From Aromatoleum sp. (GTDB taxonomy: Bacteria > Pseudomonadota > Gammaproteobacteria > Burkholderiales > Casimicrobiaceae), in NCBI GenBank assembly GCA_010365205.1, contig JAAFGU010000007.1:1-19682 (forward strand): a stretch of DNA of 19,682 nt, read 5' to 3'. The translations under genes were made by a program, and so were the position numbers. Under the pieces are notes generated by a model, which saw only the letters and a list, made by a program, of their open reading frames with translations, was not told the origin of the DNA and did not search any database. Numbering within the stretch: the first letter of the stretch is position 1; every line of letters starts with the position of its first letter. Below, piece after piece: positions 1 to 7,602 of this stretch.

Positions 1-2
1 CC

Positions 3-1337
3 GCCTTCGGGCGCGCCCTCGCAATCTCGCCACGGTATACGCCCGCGCTCTCCAACTGGTGCGACTCGCTCATCGCGCGCGGCGAGTTCGCCGCGGCGCG
101 CGACCTCGCCGGCCGCTACGCCGACGCGGCGCCGGATGATGTCGGCGCCTGGTTCAAATACGGGTACGCGCTGACGCTCACCGGCGAACTCGAACCGGCG
201 CGTGCCGCGCTGCTGCGCGTCGCCGCGCGCGAACCCGGATTCCCGCTCGTCCAGCACAATCTGGGCACCATCGCGCTATGGCAGAACCGGCTCGACGATG
301 CCGACGCGCATTTCCGCGCCGAACTCGACCGCGACGCGCGCCACGCCGACGCGCGTTTCGGTCTTGCGTCGTCGCTGCTGAAAAGGCGCCGCTGCGAGGA
401 AGGCTGGCGAGAGTTCGAGGCGCGGACGGAAACCGGCGCGGGCGCAACGTCACGCCTGCCGTTGAAGATTCGCGCATGGGACGGCAAGGCCCTCGACGGT
501 ACGCTGCTCGTCCTCGCCGAGGAGGGCCTGGGCGACGTGCTCCAGTTCGCGCGTTTCCTGGCGGACGCAAAGGCGCTCGCGAATCGCGTCGTGCTCTACT
601 GCGGCGGCTACTGGTCTCCGTTGAAGCGATTGTTGGCGTCCGCGCCCGGCGTCGATGCCATCGTGGATCGCCAATCCGGCTCGCTCCCCATCGCCGCGCA
701 CTCGCGGATCATGAGCCTGCCGCAGGTGCTCGGGCTGGGGGCGCAGGCGTTCATCCCGCGCGCGCCGTACCTTACGCCGCCGGCGGACGAATTGCGACGT
801 TGGGCCGAGAGGCTGCGCCCCTGCACCGGGCTGCGCGTCGGCTTGTGCTGGGGCGGCAACCCGCGTGTAGCGCTTCCCCATGCGGCACGCATCGACGAGC
901 GCCGTTCGATCGGCCTGTCGCGCCTGGCGCCGCTCGGCGAGATTCCCGGGGTGCATTTCGTCAGTCTGCAGAAGGGCGGCGGCGCCGACGTTGCCGACGT
1001 CTCAGCGCTGCGGCTCATCGACTGGAGCGATGAACTCGTCGACTATGCCGACACGGCGGCATTGATGGCGAACCTCGACCTCATCATCACGGTGGATACG
1101 TCGATCGTGCATTGCGCCGGAGCGATCGGGCGTCCGGTCTGGATGCTCGACCGCTTCGACAACTGCTGGCGCTGGGGCACGGACTCCACGAATCCAGGGT
1201 GGTATCCGACGCTGCGCGTCTTCCGTCAGCCGGACGCCGGCGACTGGGCGCATGTCGTCGACGCGGTCCGCGCGCGGCTGGCGCAGTTCGCGTCCGATGC
1301 GAAGGCCGCCGGCAGCAGCGCGCCCACGCGCGACTGA
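3..1337 (+). CDS. TPR-repeat / glycosyltransferase-like protein, C-terminal part (5' end outside window)
   Basis: The frame is open from the first bases of the window, so the true start lies upstream; an ATG-like codon inside it at 462 is not the start. Residues 1 to about 150 of the visible part are helical tetratricopeptide-like repeats (for example ALSNWCDSLIARGEFAAARD and VQHNLGTIALWQNRLDDADA). They are followed by a GT-B-like C-terminal domain with LLVLAEEGLGDVLQFARF, LRVGLCWGGNP, FVSLQKG and LIITVDTSIVHCAGAIGRPVW. This arrangement is typical of proteobacterial TPR proteins with a heptosyltransferase-like C-terminal domain, often encoded near flagellar or surface-glycan genes. Donor and acceptor cannot be told from the sequence. 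The stop codon (1335-1337) is 8 bases before the next gene, so the two are probably co-transcribed. Confidence 0.85.
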   Translation, partial: AFGRALAISPRYTPALSNWCDSLIARGEFAAARDLAGRYADAAPDDVGAWFKYGYALTLTGELEPARAALLRVAAREPGFPLVQHNLGTIALWQNRLDDADAHFRAELDRDARHADARFGLASSLLKRRRCEEGWREFEARTETGAGATSRLPLKIRAWDGKALDGTLLVLAEEGLGDVLQFARFLADAKALANRVVLYCGGYWSPLKRLLASAPGVDAIVDRQSGSLPIAAHSRIMSLPQVLGLGAQAFIPRAPYLTPPADELRRWAERLRPCTGLRVGLCWGGNPRVALPHAARIDERRSIGLSRLAPLGEIPGVHFVSLQKGGGADVADVSALRLIDWSDELVDYADTAALMANLDLIITVDTSIVHCAGAIGRPVWMLDRFDNCWRWGTDSTNPGWYPTLRVFRQPDAGDWAHVVDAVRARLAQFASDAKAAGSSAPTRD

Positions 1338-1345
1338 ACCGCCCG

Positions 1346-1924
1346 ATGTCGGCAGCGCCGCCCGAACGCCTCACGTCACTCCCGGTCGTGCTGCGTCCGT
1401 TCGCGCTGGACGACGCCGTCGATGTGCTGCGCTTCTGCGGTGACCTCGACCTCGCGCAAATGACCGGACTGATTCCGCATCCATACCTGCCGGGCATGGC
1501 CGAGACATGGATCGCCTCCCACGCGCGGAGCCGCGGCGACGGCACCGCTTACGCCTGGGCGATCACGCTGGCGGAATCCGGCGCACTCGTCGGGTCGATC
1601 GAGCTGCGTCCGTCACCGGAAGAAATCGATTCGATCGGGTACTGGACCGGCCCCCCGTACTGGGGCCGCGGCTACATGACGGCAGCGGCGCGCGCCGTCG
1701 TCGCCATTGCGTTCGCGCAACTCGATTGCGAGGAGCTGCACGCGACCCACCTCGTGCGCAATCCGGCGTCCGGCCGGGTGATGCAGAATTGCGGGATGCG
1801 GCTGCTGCGCCGGGAGAGCCGCCCTCACCGCGGCGTCCTCGAGGAGTTCGTCGTCTGGGGCATCACGCGCGCGGCCTGGGAGAAAACGGTGGATTCGATC
1901 GGCGGGCAGCCGGTGCTCGACTGA
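1346..1924 (+). CDS. GNAT-family N-acetyltransferase (RimJ/RimL-like)
   Basis: This 192-residue protein begins VVLRPFALDDAVDVLRF, the usual opening of Acetyltransf_3 (RimJ/RimL) proteins. It then has LVGSIELRP (beta-4), IGYWTGPPYWGRGYMTAAAR, which is the acetyl-CoA-binding motif A (R/QxxGxG/A variant GRGYMT), and ATHLVRNPASGRVMQNCGMR, the conserved NxxSxRvmeKlGF-like segment. The family transfers acetyl groups from acetyl-CoA to protein N-termini, small amines or antibiotics; the acceptor here is unknown. I chose ATG 1346 over the upstream extension to 1112 because the extension overlaps the preceding gene out of frame and has no GNAT similarity. It follows the TPR protein with an 8-base gap, which suggests an operon. 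Confidence 0.88.
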   Translation: MSAAPPERLTSLPVVLRPFALDDAVDVLRFCGDLDLAQMTGLIPHPYLPGMAETWIASHARSRGDGTAYAWAITLAESGALVGSIELRPSPEEIDSIGYWTGPPYWGRGYMTAAARAVVAIAFAQLDCEELHATHLVRNPASGRVMQNCGMRLLRRESRPHRGVLEEFVVWGITRAAWEKTVDSIGGQPVLD

Positions 1925-1956
1925 AGCGGCGCGGCCCGCGTCCGACCCATACCGCG

Positions 1957-2568
1957 TCAGGCGAGGTCGGCGACGAGCGCGGCGCGCGTTTCGGGTCCGA
2001 CCGCGGCGATGGCCGCGCGGTAATTCGGATGGTCGACGCCCATGCCGAGGGTGACGCCATATTGAAGCGCTGCGATCATTTCCTTGGTCAGCTCGAAGCG
2101 CAGGAAATGCACCGAGGACGTCTTCTCGTCGTTCTCGCGCTCGAGGTCCTCGTCGGCGATCGCGTAGACCTTCGGGCACCCCTCGACCTGCACGTACGTG
2201 CGAGCCTCGACGCCCTTCAACTTCGCCAGCGCCGCGCGGCGCTCCGCCTCGTCCTCGTATTCGATCAGCATCGTCGCCTTGAGATTGGAGCCGTCCGGCA
2301 CGAGCGGGTTGTAGGCATCCAGCTCGTCGCGGATGCCGGCCTCCTCGAAGGTCTTCTCGATGCGCAGCATTTCCTGGATCTGGTAGCGGATCGTCAGTTC
2401 GTCCTCGAACAGCAGCGTCACGTGATCGCCAAGATGCGCGGACCGGTGTTTCTTGTGTGCGAGCACCTTCGCGCGGAATTCCTTGCGCGCCTTCGCGTAG
2501 GTTTCCAGCGTCATCAGGCTGTCGAGCGTGATCCGTGGGATCATCGGCTTCCTGGTCTCGTTCGTCAT
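1957..2568 (-). CDS. DUF3501 family protein
   Basis: A 203-residue soluble protein with the features of DUF3501: ITLDSLMTLETYAKARKEFR near the N-terminus, HLGDHVTLLFEDELTIRYQI and EMLRIEKTFEEAGIRDELDA in the middle, and LIEYEDEAERRAALAKLKGV followed by SSVHFLRFEL near the C-terminus. No catalytic function is established for the family. It is the last gene of a leftward set, beginning 11 bases after the stop of the Fe-S oxidoreductase, with rubrerythrin further upstream. I recall this trio as recurrent in proteobacteria, which suggests a redox or peroxide-stress role. ATG 2568 is chosen; ATG 2544 (MIPRITLD) is a reasonable alternative because most family members begin near that point. A much longer frame reading upstream from 3075 is antisense-type noise across the Fe-S gene. 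Confidence 0.85.
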   Translation of the reverse strand: MTNETRKPMIPRITLDSLMTLETYAKARKEFRAKVLAHKKHRSAHLGDHVTLLFEDELTIRYQIQEMLRIEKTFEEAGIRDELDAYNPLVPDGSNLKATMLIEYEDEAERRAALAKLKGVEARTYVQVEGCPKVYAIADEDLERENDEKTSSVHFLRFELTKEMIAALQYGVTLGMGVDHPNYRAAIAAVGPETRAALVADLA

Positions 2569-2579
2569 TGCATGGGGCC

Positions 2580-3923
2580 TCAGTCGATTCCGTAGGCGAT
2601 CCGCACCAGCGTCAGCGGATGCTGCTTTTTCGCATGATGCGGCTCGCCGGACTGGTCGATACCCTCCAGAATCCGGCGGCCGGCGATCGGGCAATCCGAG
2701 CTGATGTAATCGGGATCCGTCTGCGCCATCTGCCGAAACACCGGCTTGCCGATCTTCATCGACGCCGCGAAAAACTCGGACTTCACGCCGTAAGTGCCGT
2801 CGTGCCCGGCGCAGCGCTCGACCGTGCTCACCGTCGTGCCGGGCACCCACTCGAGCACCTCGCGCGTCTTCTGTCCGACATTCTGCACGCGCGAGTGGCA
2901 AGGAACGTGGTAACTGACCTTGCCGAGTGGCTGCTTGAAATCCTTTTTCAGCAGCCCGTCCTTGTCGCGGAGCACCAGAAACTCGAACGGATCGAACATG
3001 GCCGCCGCGACCGATTGCACGTCGGCGTCTTCCGGAAACAGCAGCGGCAGCTCCTGCTTGAACATCAACGTGCACGACGGCACCGACGTGAGGATGGCGT
3101 AGCCGTCCTTCGCCAGTGCGGCCAGCGCCGGGACATTCACGTTCTTCAGCTTTTCGACGGATTCGAAGTCGCCGAGTTCGAGTTTGGGCATCCCGCAGCA
3201 GGCTTCCTTCTCGACCAACCGGTACGGAATCTCGTTGTGTTCCAGAATGCTGACGAGGTCGTGCCCAATCCCCGGCTCGTTATAGTTGACGTAACAGGTC
3301 GAAAATATTGCCACCTTTCCCGGCGTCCGCTGGCCCCGGCGCACCGGCCAGGCGATCGACCGCTTCGCGTTCTCGCGGAAGCGCTTGCCGTCGTAGGGCG
3401 GCAGCGTCGGCTCGGCCGCCACGCCCAGCAGCCTGTCCATCGCCCTGCGCGCGATGGGGATCGTGTTGACCCTGTTGACCGCCTGCACGACGACGGGAAT
3501 CGTCGCCAGCTTGCCCAGCGCGTCGGTGCTTGTCAGCACCCGGTCGCGAAAGCGGGCGCCGTGCTTGCGGAAGCGGACGGCCTTGCCACGGAGCATCAGG
3601 TGCGGAAAGTCGACGTTCCACGGGTGCGGCGGCGTGTACGGACACTTCGTCATGTAGCACACGTCGCACAGGTAACATTGGTCGACCACCTTTCCGTAGT
3701 CGGCCTTGGCCACACCGTCGACTTCCATCGTCTTGCTGGTGTCCACGAGGTCGAACAGCGTGGGGAACGCGTGACACAGATTCACGCAGCGCCGGCACCC
3801 GTGACAAATGCCGAAAATGCGCTCCATTTCCCGGTCGAGCGATTCGGCGTCGAAGAACTCCGGATTGCGCCAGTCCACCGGATGGCGAGTCGGAGGTTCG
3901 AGATTGCCTTCGCGATTGGACAT
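2580..3923 (-). CDS. GlpC-like (Fe-S)-binding oxidoreductase with CCG domains
   Basis: A 447-residue protein with two N-terminal [4Fe-4S] ferredoxin motifs, CHGCRRCVNLCH (near residue 40) and CYLCDVCYMTKCP (near residue 83). Two cysteine-rich CCG-type segments follow: CYVNYNEPG with ACCGMPKLELG, and CHSRVQNVGQ with ERCAGHDGTYG, the second CCG having the CAG form. This layout matches the anaerobic glycerol-3-phosphate dehydrogenase subunit C / heterodisulfide reductase subunit D / glycolate oxidase iron-sulfur subunit superfamily, which passes electrons between flavoproteins or quinones and acceptors. No flavoprotein subunit is adjacent. The neighbours are rubrerythrin upstream and DUF3501 11 bases downstream, so an electron-transfer role toward rubrerythrin is an attractive inference. 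No membrane helix is obvious. Confidence 0.9.
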   Translation of the reverse strand: MSNREGNLEPPTRHPVDWRNPEFFDAESLDREMERIFGICHGCRRCVNLCHAFPTLFDLVDTSKTMEVDGVAKADYGKVVDQCYLCDVCYMTKCPYTPPHPWNVDFPHLMLRGKAVRFRKHGARFRDRVLTSTDALGKLATIPVVVQAVNRVNTIPIARRAMDRLLGVAAEPTLPPYDGKRFRENAKRSIAWPVRRGQRTPGKVAIFSTCYVNYNEPGIGHDLVSILEHNEIPYRLVEKEACCGMPKLELGDFESVEKLKNVNVPALAALAKDGYAILTSVPSCTLMFKQELPLLFPEDADVQSVAAAMFDPFEFLVLRDKDGLLKKDFKQPLGKVSYHVPCHSRVQNVGQKTREVLEWVPGTTVSTVERCAGHDGTYGVKSEFFAASMKIGKPVFRQMAQTDPDYISSDCPIAGRRILEGIDQSGEPHHAKKQHPLTLVRIAYGID

Positions 3924-4055
3924 TGGGCACGGCCGGTCGGTGAATACGCGCGAACGCTCACGAAAGGATGCGTTACCCGCCCCCTAGTCAACGCGAGCGC
4001 ACGCGCGACGAGTCGGAGCGGGCGCCCTGAAGGCGTCCGTCCAAGGACGAATTGC

Positions 4056-4076
4056 GCATCGCGCGTTTCGCGATGC
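4056..4076 (-). terminator. Stem-loop after rubrerythrin, possible weak terminator or RNA-stability element
   Basis: Perfect inverted repeat GCATCGCG / CGCGATGC (8-bp arms, 5-base loop), 20 bases past the rubrerythrin stop on the minus strand. No clear U-tract follows, so it is not a classical intrinsic terminator. It could attenuate read-through into the Fe-S gene, giving more rubrerythrin than downstream product. Confidence 0.35.
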
Positions 4077-4095
4077 TCGATTCGCGGCAAAAAGC

Positions 4096-4518
4096 TCAGT
4101 CAGTCAACGCGTCGAGCGCTTTCTGGAACCGGTTGGCGTGCGACCGCTCGGCCTTGGCCAGCGTTTCGAACCAATCGGCGATTTCGTCGAACTGCTCGTC
4201 GCGCGCCGACTTCGCCATTCCCGGATACATGTCCGTGTACTCGTGCGTCTCACCGGCAACGGCGGCCTTCAGATTCTGGCGGCTCGAACCGATCGGCAGA
4301 TCGGTCGCCGGGTCACCGACCTGCGCGAGGTAATCGAGATGGCCGTGCGCGTGGCCGGTTTCGCCTTCCGCCGTCGAGCGGAACAGCGCGGCGACGTCGT
4401 TCTGACCTTCGACGTCCGCCTTGCTTGCGAAATACAGATAACGGCGGTTGGCCTGAGATTCGCCGGCGAAAGCCGCCTTCAGGTTATCGTGCGTCTTCGT
4501 GCCTTTGAGACTTTTCAT
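4096..4518 (-). CDS. Rubrerythrin without a C-terminal rubredoxin domain
   Basis: A 140-residue ferritin-like diiron protein. The ligand set is complete and in register with classical rubrerythrin: E20 (GESQANRRY), E53 and H56 (EGETGH), E90 and E93 (AGETHEY), and E124 and H127 (AERSH). Rubrerythrins reduce hydrogen peroxide in the cytoplasm using electrons normally relayed through a C-terminal rubredoxin domain. Here the protein ends directly after the four-helix bundle (ALDALTD), so an external donor is needed. ATG 4518 is chosen because AAGGAGATAG stands just upstream; a 25-residue N-terminal extension to 4593 has no similarity. A 10-bp palindrome AGAGCGCTCT (4537-4546) lies in the leader. 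The Fe-S oxidoreductase and DUF3501 genes follow on the same strand after about 170 bases. Confidence 0.93.
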   Translation of the reverse strand: MKSLKGTKTHDNLKAAFAGESQANRRYLYFASKADVEGQNDVAALFRSTAEGETGHAHGHLDYLAQVGDPATDLPIGSSRQNLKAAVAGETHEYTDMYPGMAKSARDEQFDEIADWFETLAKAERSHANRFQKALDALTD

Positions 4519-4810
4519 TGCTATCTCCTTGAGTGTAGAGCGCTCTCTTGACCGTCTCCGGGCCAGCGGAGGCGGGAAATCGACCGGAGGCATTGATAGC
4601 GTAGCGGACGATAGGCGAATTCTGCGCGCTGCCGCGACGATGCGTCCAATTGAATGTTCGTATCCCGCCGATAGCTTCCGCCAATCGGACGGCGATTTCC
4701 GATTCCCGCCTTGAAAACATGGGGATCCGCCCCCATCGAATCAAGATGCGGCTTTTCGCCGCGACCGCCCGCGTTTCGCCGGCGACCCCTTCCACGTTCA
4801 GGAATTTGCG
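4519..4810. promoter_or_regulatory. Divergent intergenic region between rubrerythrin and the RutE-like gene
   Basis: These 292 bases separate two divergent genes and must hold both promoters. Visible elements are the rubrerythrin Shine-Dalgarno (complement of CTATCTCCTT, 4521-4530) and the palindrome AGAGCGCTCT at 4537-4546, placed where a repressor would block the rubrerythrin transcript. No convincing sigma-70 pair or known OxyR, PerR or Fur box was recognised. No small gene is supported here. Confidence 0.4.
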
Positions 4811-5395
4811 ATGCAGCTCGATGGCCCCGCGCTCGACCAGATCTTCCGCACCGCCCGCACCCACAACGCATTCTCCGGTCCCGTCACCGACGACGACCTC
4901 CGCGCGATCTATGACCTGATGAAATGGGGACCGACCTCCGCCAACAGTTGTCCGGGACGCTTCGTCTTCGTCCGGTCGCGCGAGACCAGGGAAAAGCTGC
5001 GGCCCGCACTTTCGGCGGGCAATCTCGAGAAAACCATGGCGGCGCCGGTCGTGGTGATCGTCGCCCACGACCTCGAGTTCTACGAAAAGCTGCCGATGCT
5101 GTTTCCGCAAACGGACGCGCGGAGCTGGTTCGCCGGCAAGTCCGAGGAACACATCCGGACCAACGCCCTTCGCGGCGGGACGCTGCAGGGAGCCTACTTC
5201 ATCATCGCCGCCCGCGCACTGGGATGGGATTGCGGGCCGATGGGCGGGTTCGACAACGCAAAGGTCGACGCCGCTTTTTTCCCGGACGGCAAGTGGAAGT
5301 CGAACTTCCTGATCAACCTGGGTCGTGGCGACCCGGCGAAAGTTTTCCCGCGCAACCCGCGCCCCGCGTTCGACGAGGGGTGCCGGATCGCCTGA
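4811..5395 (+). CDS. rutE: RutE-like nitroreductase family protein (probable malonic semialdehyde reductase)
   Basis: A 194-residue FMN-dependent nitroreductase-fold protein. It follows E. coli RutE (196 residues, from memory) almost throughout: ARTHNAFSGPVTDDDLRAIY, LMKWGPTSANSCPGRFVFV, LRPALSAGNLEKTMAAPVVV, FYEKLPMLFPQTDARSWF, the conserved GWDCGPMGGFDNAKVDAAFF segment and the C-terminal FLINLGRGDPAKVFPRNPRP. RutE reduces malonic semialdehyde to 3-hydroxypropionate with NAD(P)H in the Rut pyrimidine pathway. No other rut gene is visible nearby, so here it may be a general semialdehyde or nitro/quinone reductase. ATG 4811 is preceded by AGGA about 7 bases upstream. The gene symbol is assigned by similarity only, without pathway context. 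Confidence 0.82.
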   Translation: MQLDGPALDQIFRTARTHNAFSGPVTDDDLRAIYDLMKWGPTSANSCPGRFVFVRSRETREKLRPALSAGNLEKTMAAPVVVIVAHDLEFYEKLPMLFPQTDARSWFAGKSEEHIRTNALRGGTLQGAYFIIAARALGWDCGPMGGFDNAKVDAAFFPDGKWKSNFLINLGRGDPAKVFPRNPRPAFDEGCRIA

Positions 5396-5624
5396 CCCGC
5401 CGAATGTCGCAATCCGCAGGAACGGCGAGGCTGGCGACTCGGCATTGACTGATCCCGCGAATGGCGCGCTGTCATTCAATCTGGATAGCAGTTCTCGCGC
5501 AAACGCGATCACTCGGTTGAACTCTTGAACAATCGCTCTCCTGCCTCCGTTCGCAGGTTGGAAGGAGAACGTGGACAAGCAACGAAACCGCAAGTTCGCT
5601 GCGGGTGGCCGGGGAGCATCGTTA

Positions 5625-6596
5625 TCAGTCGTTGGGCTTGATGTCTGCGGCTTTGGCCACCGCGCTCCAACGCGCGAGGTCTGCGGCAAGGACTTTCGCG
5701 AATTCCTCACCGCTGCTGCCTACGGGACTTACCTGTATCGACGTCATGCGTTTGGCAATCTCCGGCAACCCGGCGATGCGGATCATTTCCGCTTCGAGCT
5801 TTTTCACGATGGGTTGCGGCGTGCCCGTCGGCGCAAAAAGCCCGACCCAAAACTGTACCTCCAGCTCCGGCAAGCCGACTTCGGCCATGGTTGGCACATC
5901 GGGCAATGAAGGCAGTCGAAGCGGCGAGGTCACTGCCAGCGCGCGCAGTCTGCCGCCCGCTACCGGCTCGTGGGCGGGTCCAGTGTCGGCCAAAGCCAGC
6001 AGCAGATCGCCGGCGATGAGCGCGGTGATGACTTCGCTGGTGCTCTTGTACTGAATGAATTGGGCCTTTGTGTCGGTCTTGATCTTGAACAATTCTGTCG
6101 CGAACTGGAAAGCAGGCCCCGAGCCGCCGTAGTTGGCCTTATCCGGGTTGGCCTTCATATAGGCGACGAGTTCCCGGACCGTCCGGTAGGGCTGGGAAGC
6201 ATTGACGACAAGAATCAGCGGGAACGTCGCGAGCATGCTGATGGGCGTCAAGTCGTGTTGCGCCGAGTAGGGGAGTTTGGTGTACAGGATCTGGGTGAAC
6301 ACCATGTTGCCGATTGGCGCCATCAGCAGGGTGTAGCCGTCGGGCGGCGCCTTGGTCACGAACGCGGTGCCGATGATGCCCCCCGCGCCCGGCTTGTTCT
6401 CGACGACGACCCGCTGGCCCAGGCTTTCCGTCATTTTTTGGGCCGCCAGCCGTGCGAGGGTGTCGATGCCGCCACCGGCGGATTGGCCGACAATGATGCG
6501 CAGAGGCTTGTTCGGGTAGGTCTGCGCCTGCGCGGCAAACGCGAAACACGCGATCATTGCCAGAACGGCCCGCCGGAAACTCGCTATTCGTTTCAT
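5625..6596 (-). CDS. Bug/TctC-type tripartite tricarboxylate transporter substrate-binding protein
   Basis: A 323-residue periplasmic binding protein with a Sec signal peptide (MKRIASFRR, then a hydrophobic stretch, predicted cleavage AQA|QTYP near residue 25). Bug-family hallmarks follow: YPNKPLRIIVGQSAGGGIDT, QRVVVENKPGAGGIIGT, APPDGYTLLMAPIGN, LPYSAQHDLTPISM, and the C-terminal SLPDVPTMAEVGLPELEVQF with GLFAPTGTPQPIV. Such proteins capture carboxylates, amino acids or vitamins for TctAB-type permeases, or act in sensing. No tctA or tctB gene lies in the window, so this is an orphan binding protein. It is divergent from the SDR operon across 227 bases that hold the shared operator, so it may be co-regulated. 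Its 3' end faces the RutE-like gene. Confidence 0.93.
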   Translation of the reverse strand: MKRIASFRRAVLAMIACFAFAAQAQTYPNKPLRIIVGQSAGGGIDTLARLAAQKMTESLGQRVVVENKPGAGGIIGTAFVTKAPPDGYTLLMAPIGNMVFTQILYTKLPYSAQHDLTPISMLATFPLILVVNASQPYRTVRELVAYMKANPDKANYGGSGPAFQFATELFKIKTDTKAQFIQYKSTSEVITALIAGDLLLALADTGPAHEPVAGGRLRALAVTSPLRLPSLPDVPTMAEVGLPELEVQFWVGLFAPTGTPQPIVKKLEAEMIRIAGLPEIAKRMTSIQVSPVGSSGEEFAKVLAADLARWSAVAKAADIKPND

Positions 6597-6654
6597 CGCT
6601 TGCCCCTGTGGTTTGTTGCTGCCGGGCGGGCGCCGGCAACCGCTACGCGCCCCT

Positions 6655-6670
6655 GCCGGGCATGCCCGGC
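6655..6670. repeat. Perfect 16-bp palindrome between the Bug gene and the SDR operon
   Basis: GCCGGGCATGCCCGGC is its own reverse complement over all 16 bases. A second GC-rich inverted repeat, GCCGG...CCGGC, lies at 6621-6637. The palindrome is 59 bases upstream of the Bug start, inside its expected leader or promoter, so it could be a regulator site or an RNA hairpin; no known consensus was recognised. Confidence 0.5.
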
Positions 6671-6713
6671 GCTAGCCCCATCCCGTTGCCACGCCGCAAC
6701 AACCGATGCTCTC

Positions 6714-6755
6714 GCTTGACAAGCAAGCGATGATGTCTGAAAGTGAACATGTTCG
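6714..6755 (+). promoter_or_regulatory. Promoter/operator P1 of the SDR operon (shared motif)
   Basis: GCTTGACAAG (6714-6723) contains a perfect -35 hexamer TTGACA (6716-6721). Twenty-three bases after that hexamer is the perfect palindrome GAACATGTTC (6745-6754), followed by G. The -10 region is weak (TGAAAG or GAAAGT at 16-17 bases spacing), and the transcription start would fall in the palindrome, so a repressor bound there would block initiation. GCTTG-A-CAAGC (6714-6724) is itself an inverted repeat. The palindrome extends to a near-symmetric AAG(T)..(G)CTT here. The same arrangement occurs at 12140-12181. Confidence 0.75.
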
Positions 6756-6823
6756 CTTATGTTCTCACACAACGGCGCTGCATGCCAACGCTGCACGGCG
6801 CGAAACCTATCAGCGAGGAGTCC

Positions 6824-7588
6824 ATGGCGGCCGGCAAAAAAGCGGCATTGGTGACGGGCGGCTCGAGCGGCATCGGCAAGAGCGCGGTGCTCGCGCTCGC
6901 GCGGGCTGGTTACGACGTCGCGATCAACTACAGTTCCAGTGAAGCGGCCGCGCGCAAAACCGCTGCCGAGGCGGAAACGCTCGGCGCTAGAACGCTGCTG
7001 TTGAAGTGCGATGTGAGCGACGAGACCGGTGTGCGCGCGATGATGAATTCCATCGAGGAGACCTTCGGTCGCTTGGACGTGCTGATCAACAACGCCGGCA
7101 CGACAGCGCCGTGGAAACCCAAGGATCTGGAAAGCTTGTCGTTGGATGATTGGGACCGGGTGTTCAACGTCAACGTGCGTGGCCTGTTCCAGGTGACGCG
7201 CGCCGCGGTACCTCTGCTCAAGAAGGGCGAGCACCCCTGCGTAGTCAATACCGCCAGCATCGTCGGCTTGCGCCCCGGTCCGCAGCCCCTGCCCTATGCC
7301 GCGAGCAAGGCCGCCGTGGTCAACATGACCAAGACCCTCGCCTGGAACCTGGGTCCCGAGATCCGCGTCAACGCCGTTGCGCCAGGCTGGATGGAAGGCG
7401 ACTGGATGCAGCGCATGCTCAAGGACAAATACCAGGACCTGATGGCCAAGCGTGCGAAAGCGACGCCGCTCAAGCGCTGCGTCACCGCGGACGACGTGGC
7501 GGAGTCCATGATGAGCCTCGTCCAGGGCAACCGTTTCGTCACCGGCGAGATCGTCGTCATCGACGGCGGCTTCACGGCTTCGACCTGA
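6824..7588 (+). CDS. Short-chain dehydrogenase/reductase (3-hydroxyacyl-CoA / 3-oxoacyl reductase type)
   Basis: A 254-residue classical SDR: Rossmann glycine motif TGGSSGIG (residues 11-18), NNAG in the middle, catalytic Ser145 (NTASIVG), Tyr158 and Lys162 (YAASK), and the C-terminal GNRFVTGEIVVIDGGF. The family oxidises or reduces alcohol/ketone groups with NAD(P)H; FabG-like members act on 3-hydroxyacyl thioesters. ATG 6824 is chosen because GAGGAG precedes it and the protein then begins directly at the Rossmann strand; the frame is open back to 6743, which lies inside the operator palindrome and is unlikely to be translated. It is the first gene of the P1 operon, 14 bases before the adenylating ligase. 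With that ligase and the amidohydrolases, it may oxidise a 3-hydroxyacyl-CoA; this role is inferred from context. Confidence 0.92.
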   Translation: MAAGKKAALVTGGSSGIGKSAVLALARAGYDVAINYSSSEAAARKTAAEAETLGARTLLLKCDVSDETGVRAMMNSIEETFGRLDVLINNAGTTAPWKPKDLESLSLDDWDRVFNVNVRGLFQVTRAAVPLLKKGEHPCVVNTASIVGLRPGPQPLPYAASKAAVVNMTKTLAWNLGPEIRVNAVAPGWMEGDWMQRMLKDKYQDLMAKRAKATPLKRCVTADDVAESMMSLVQGNRFVTGEIVVIDGGFTAST

Positions 7589-7602
7589 AGGAGTAAGTAA
7601 AA

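Noticed and set aside
2535..4508. 657-codon plus-strand open frame
   Set aside because: It is antisense to the DUF3501, Fe-S and rubrerythrin genes, has low-complexity Arg/His-rich content and no domain similarity; long antisense frames are expected at this GC content.
5571..5909. Possible gene with GTG start and a good ribosome-binding site
   Set aside because: Most of it runs antisense through the well-supported Bug protein gene; only the first 18 codons are free, so it is reported as a possible remnant and not as a gene.
6745..6754. GAACATGTTC as a LexA (SOS) box
   Set aside because: The Gram-positive LexA box is GAAC-N4-GTTC and the proteobacterial one CTG-N10-CAG; spacing here is two bases, and the downstream genes are catabolic, not repair genes.
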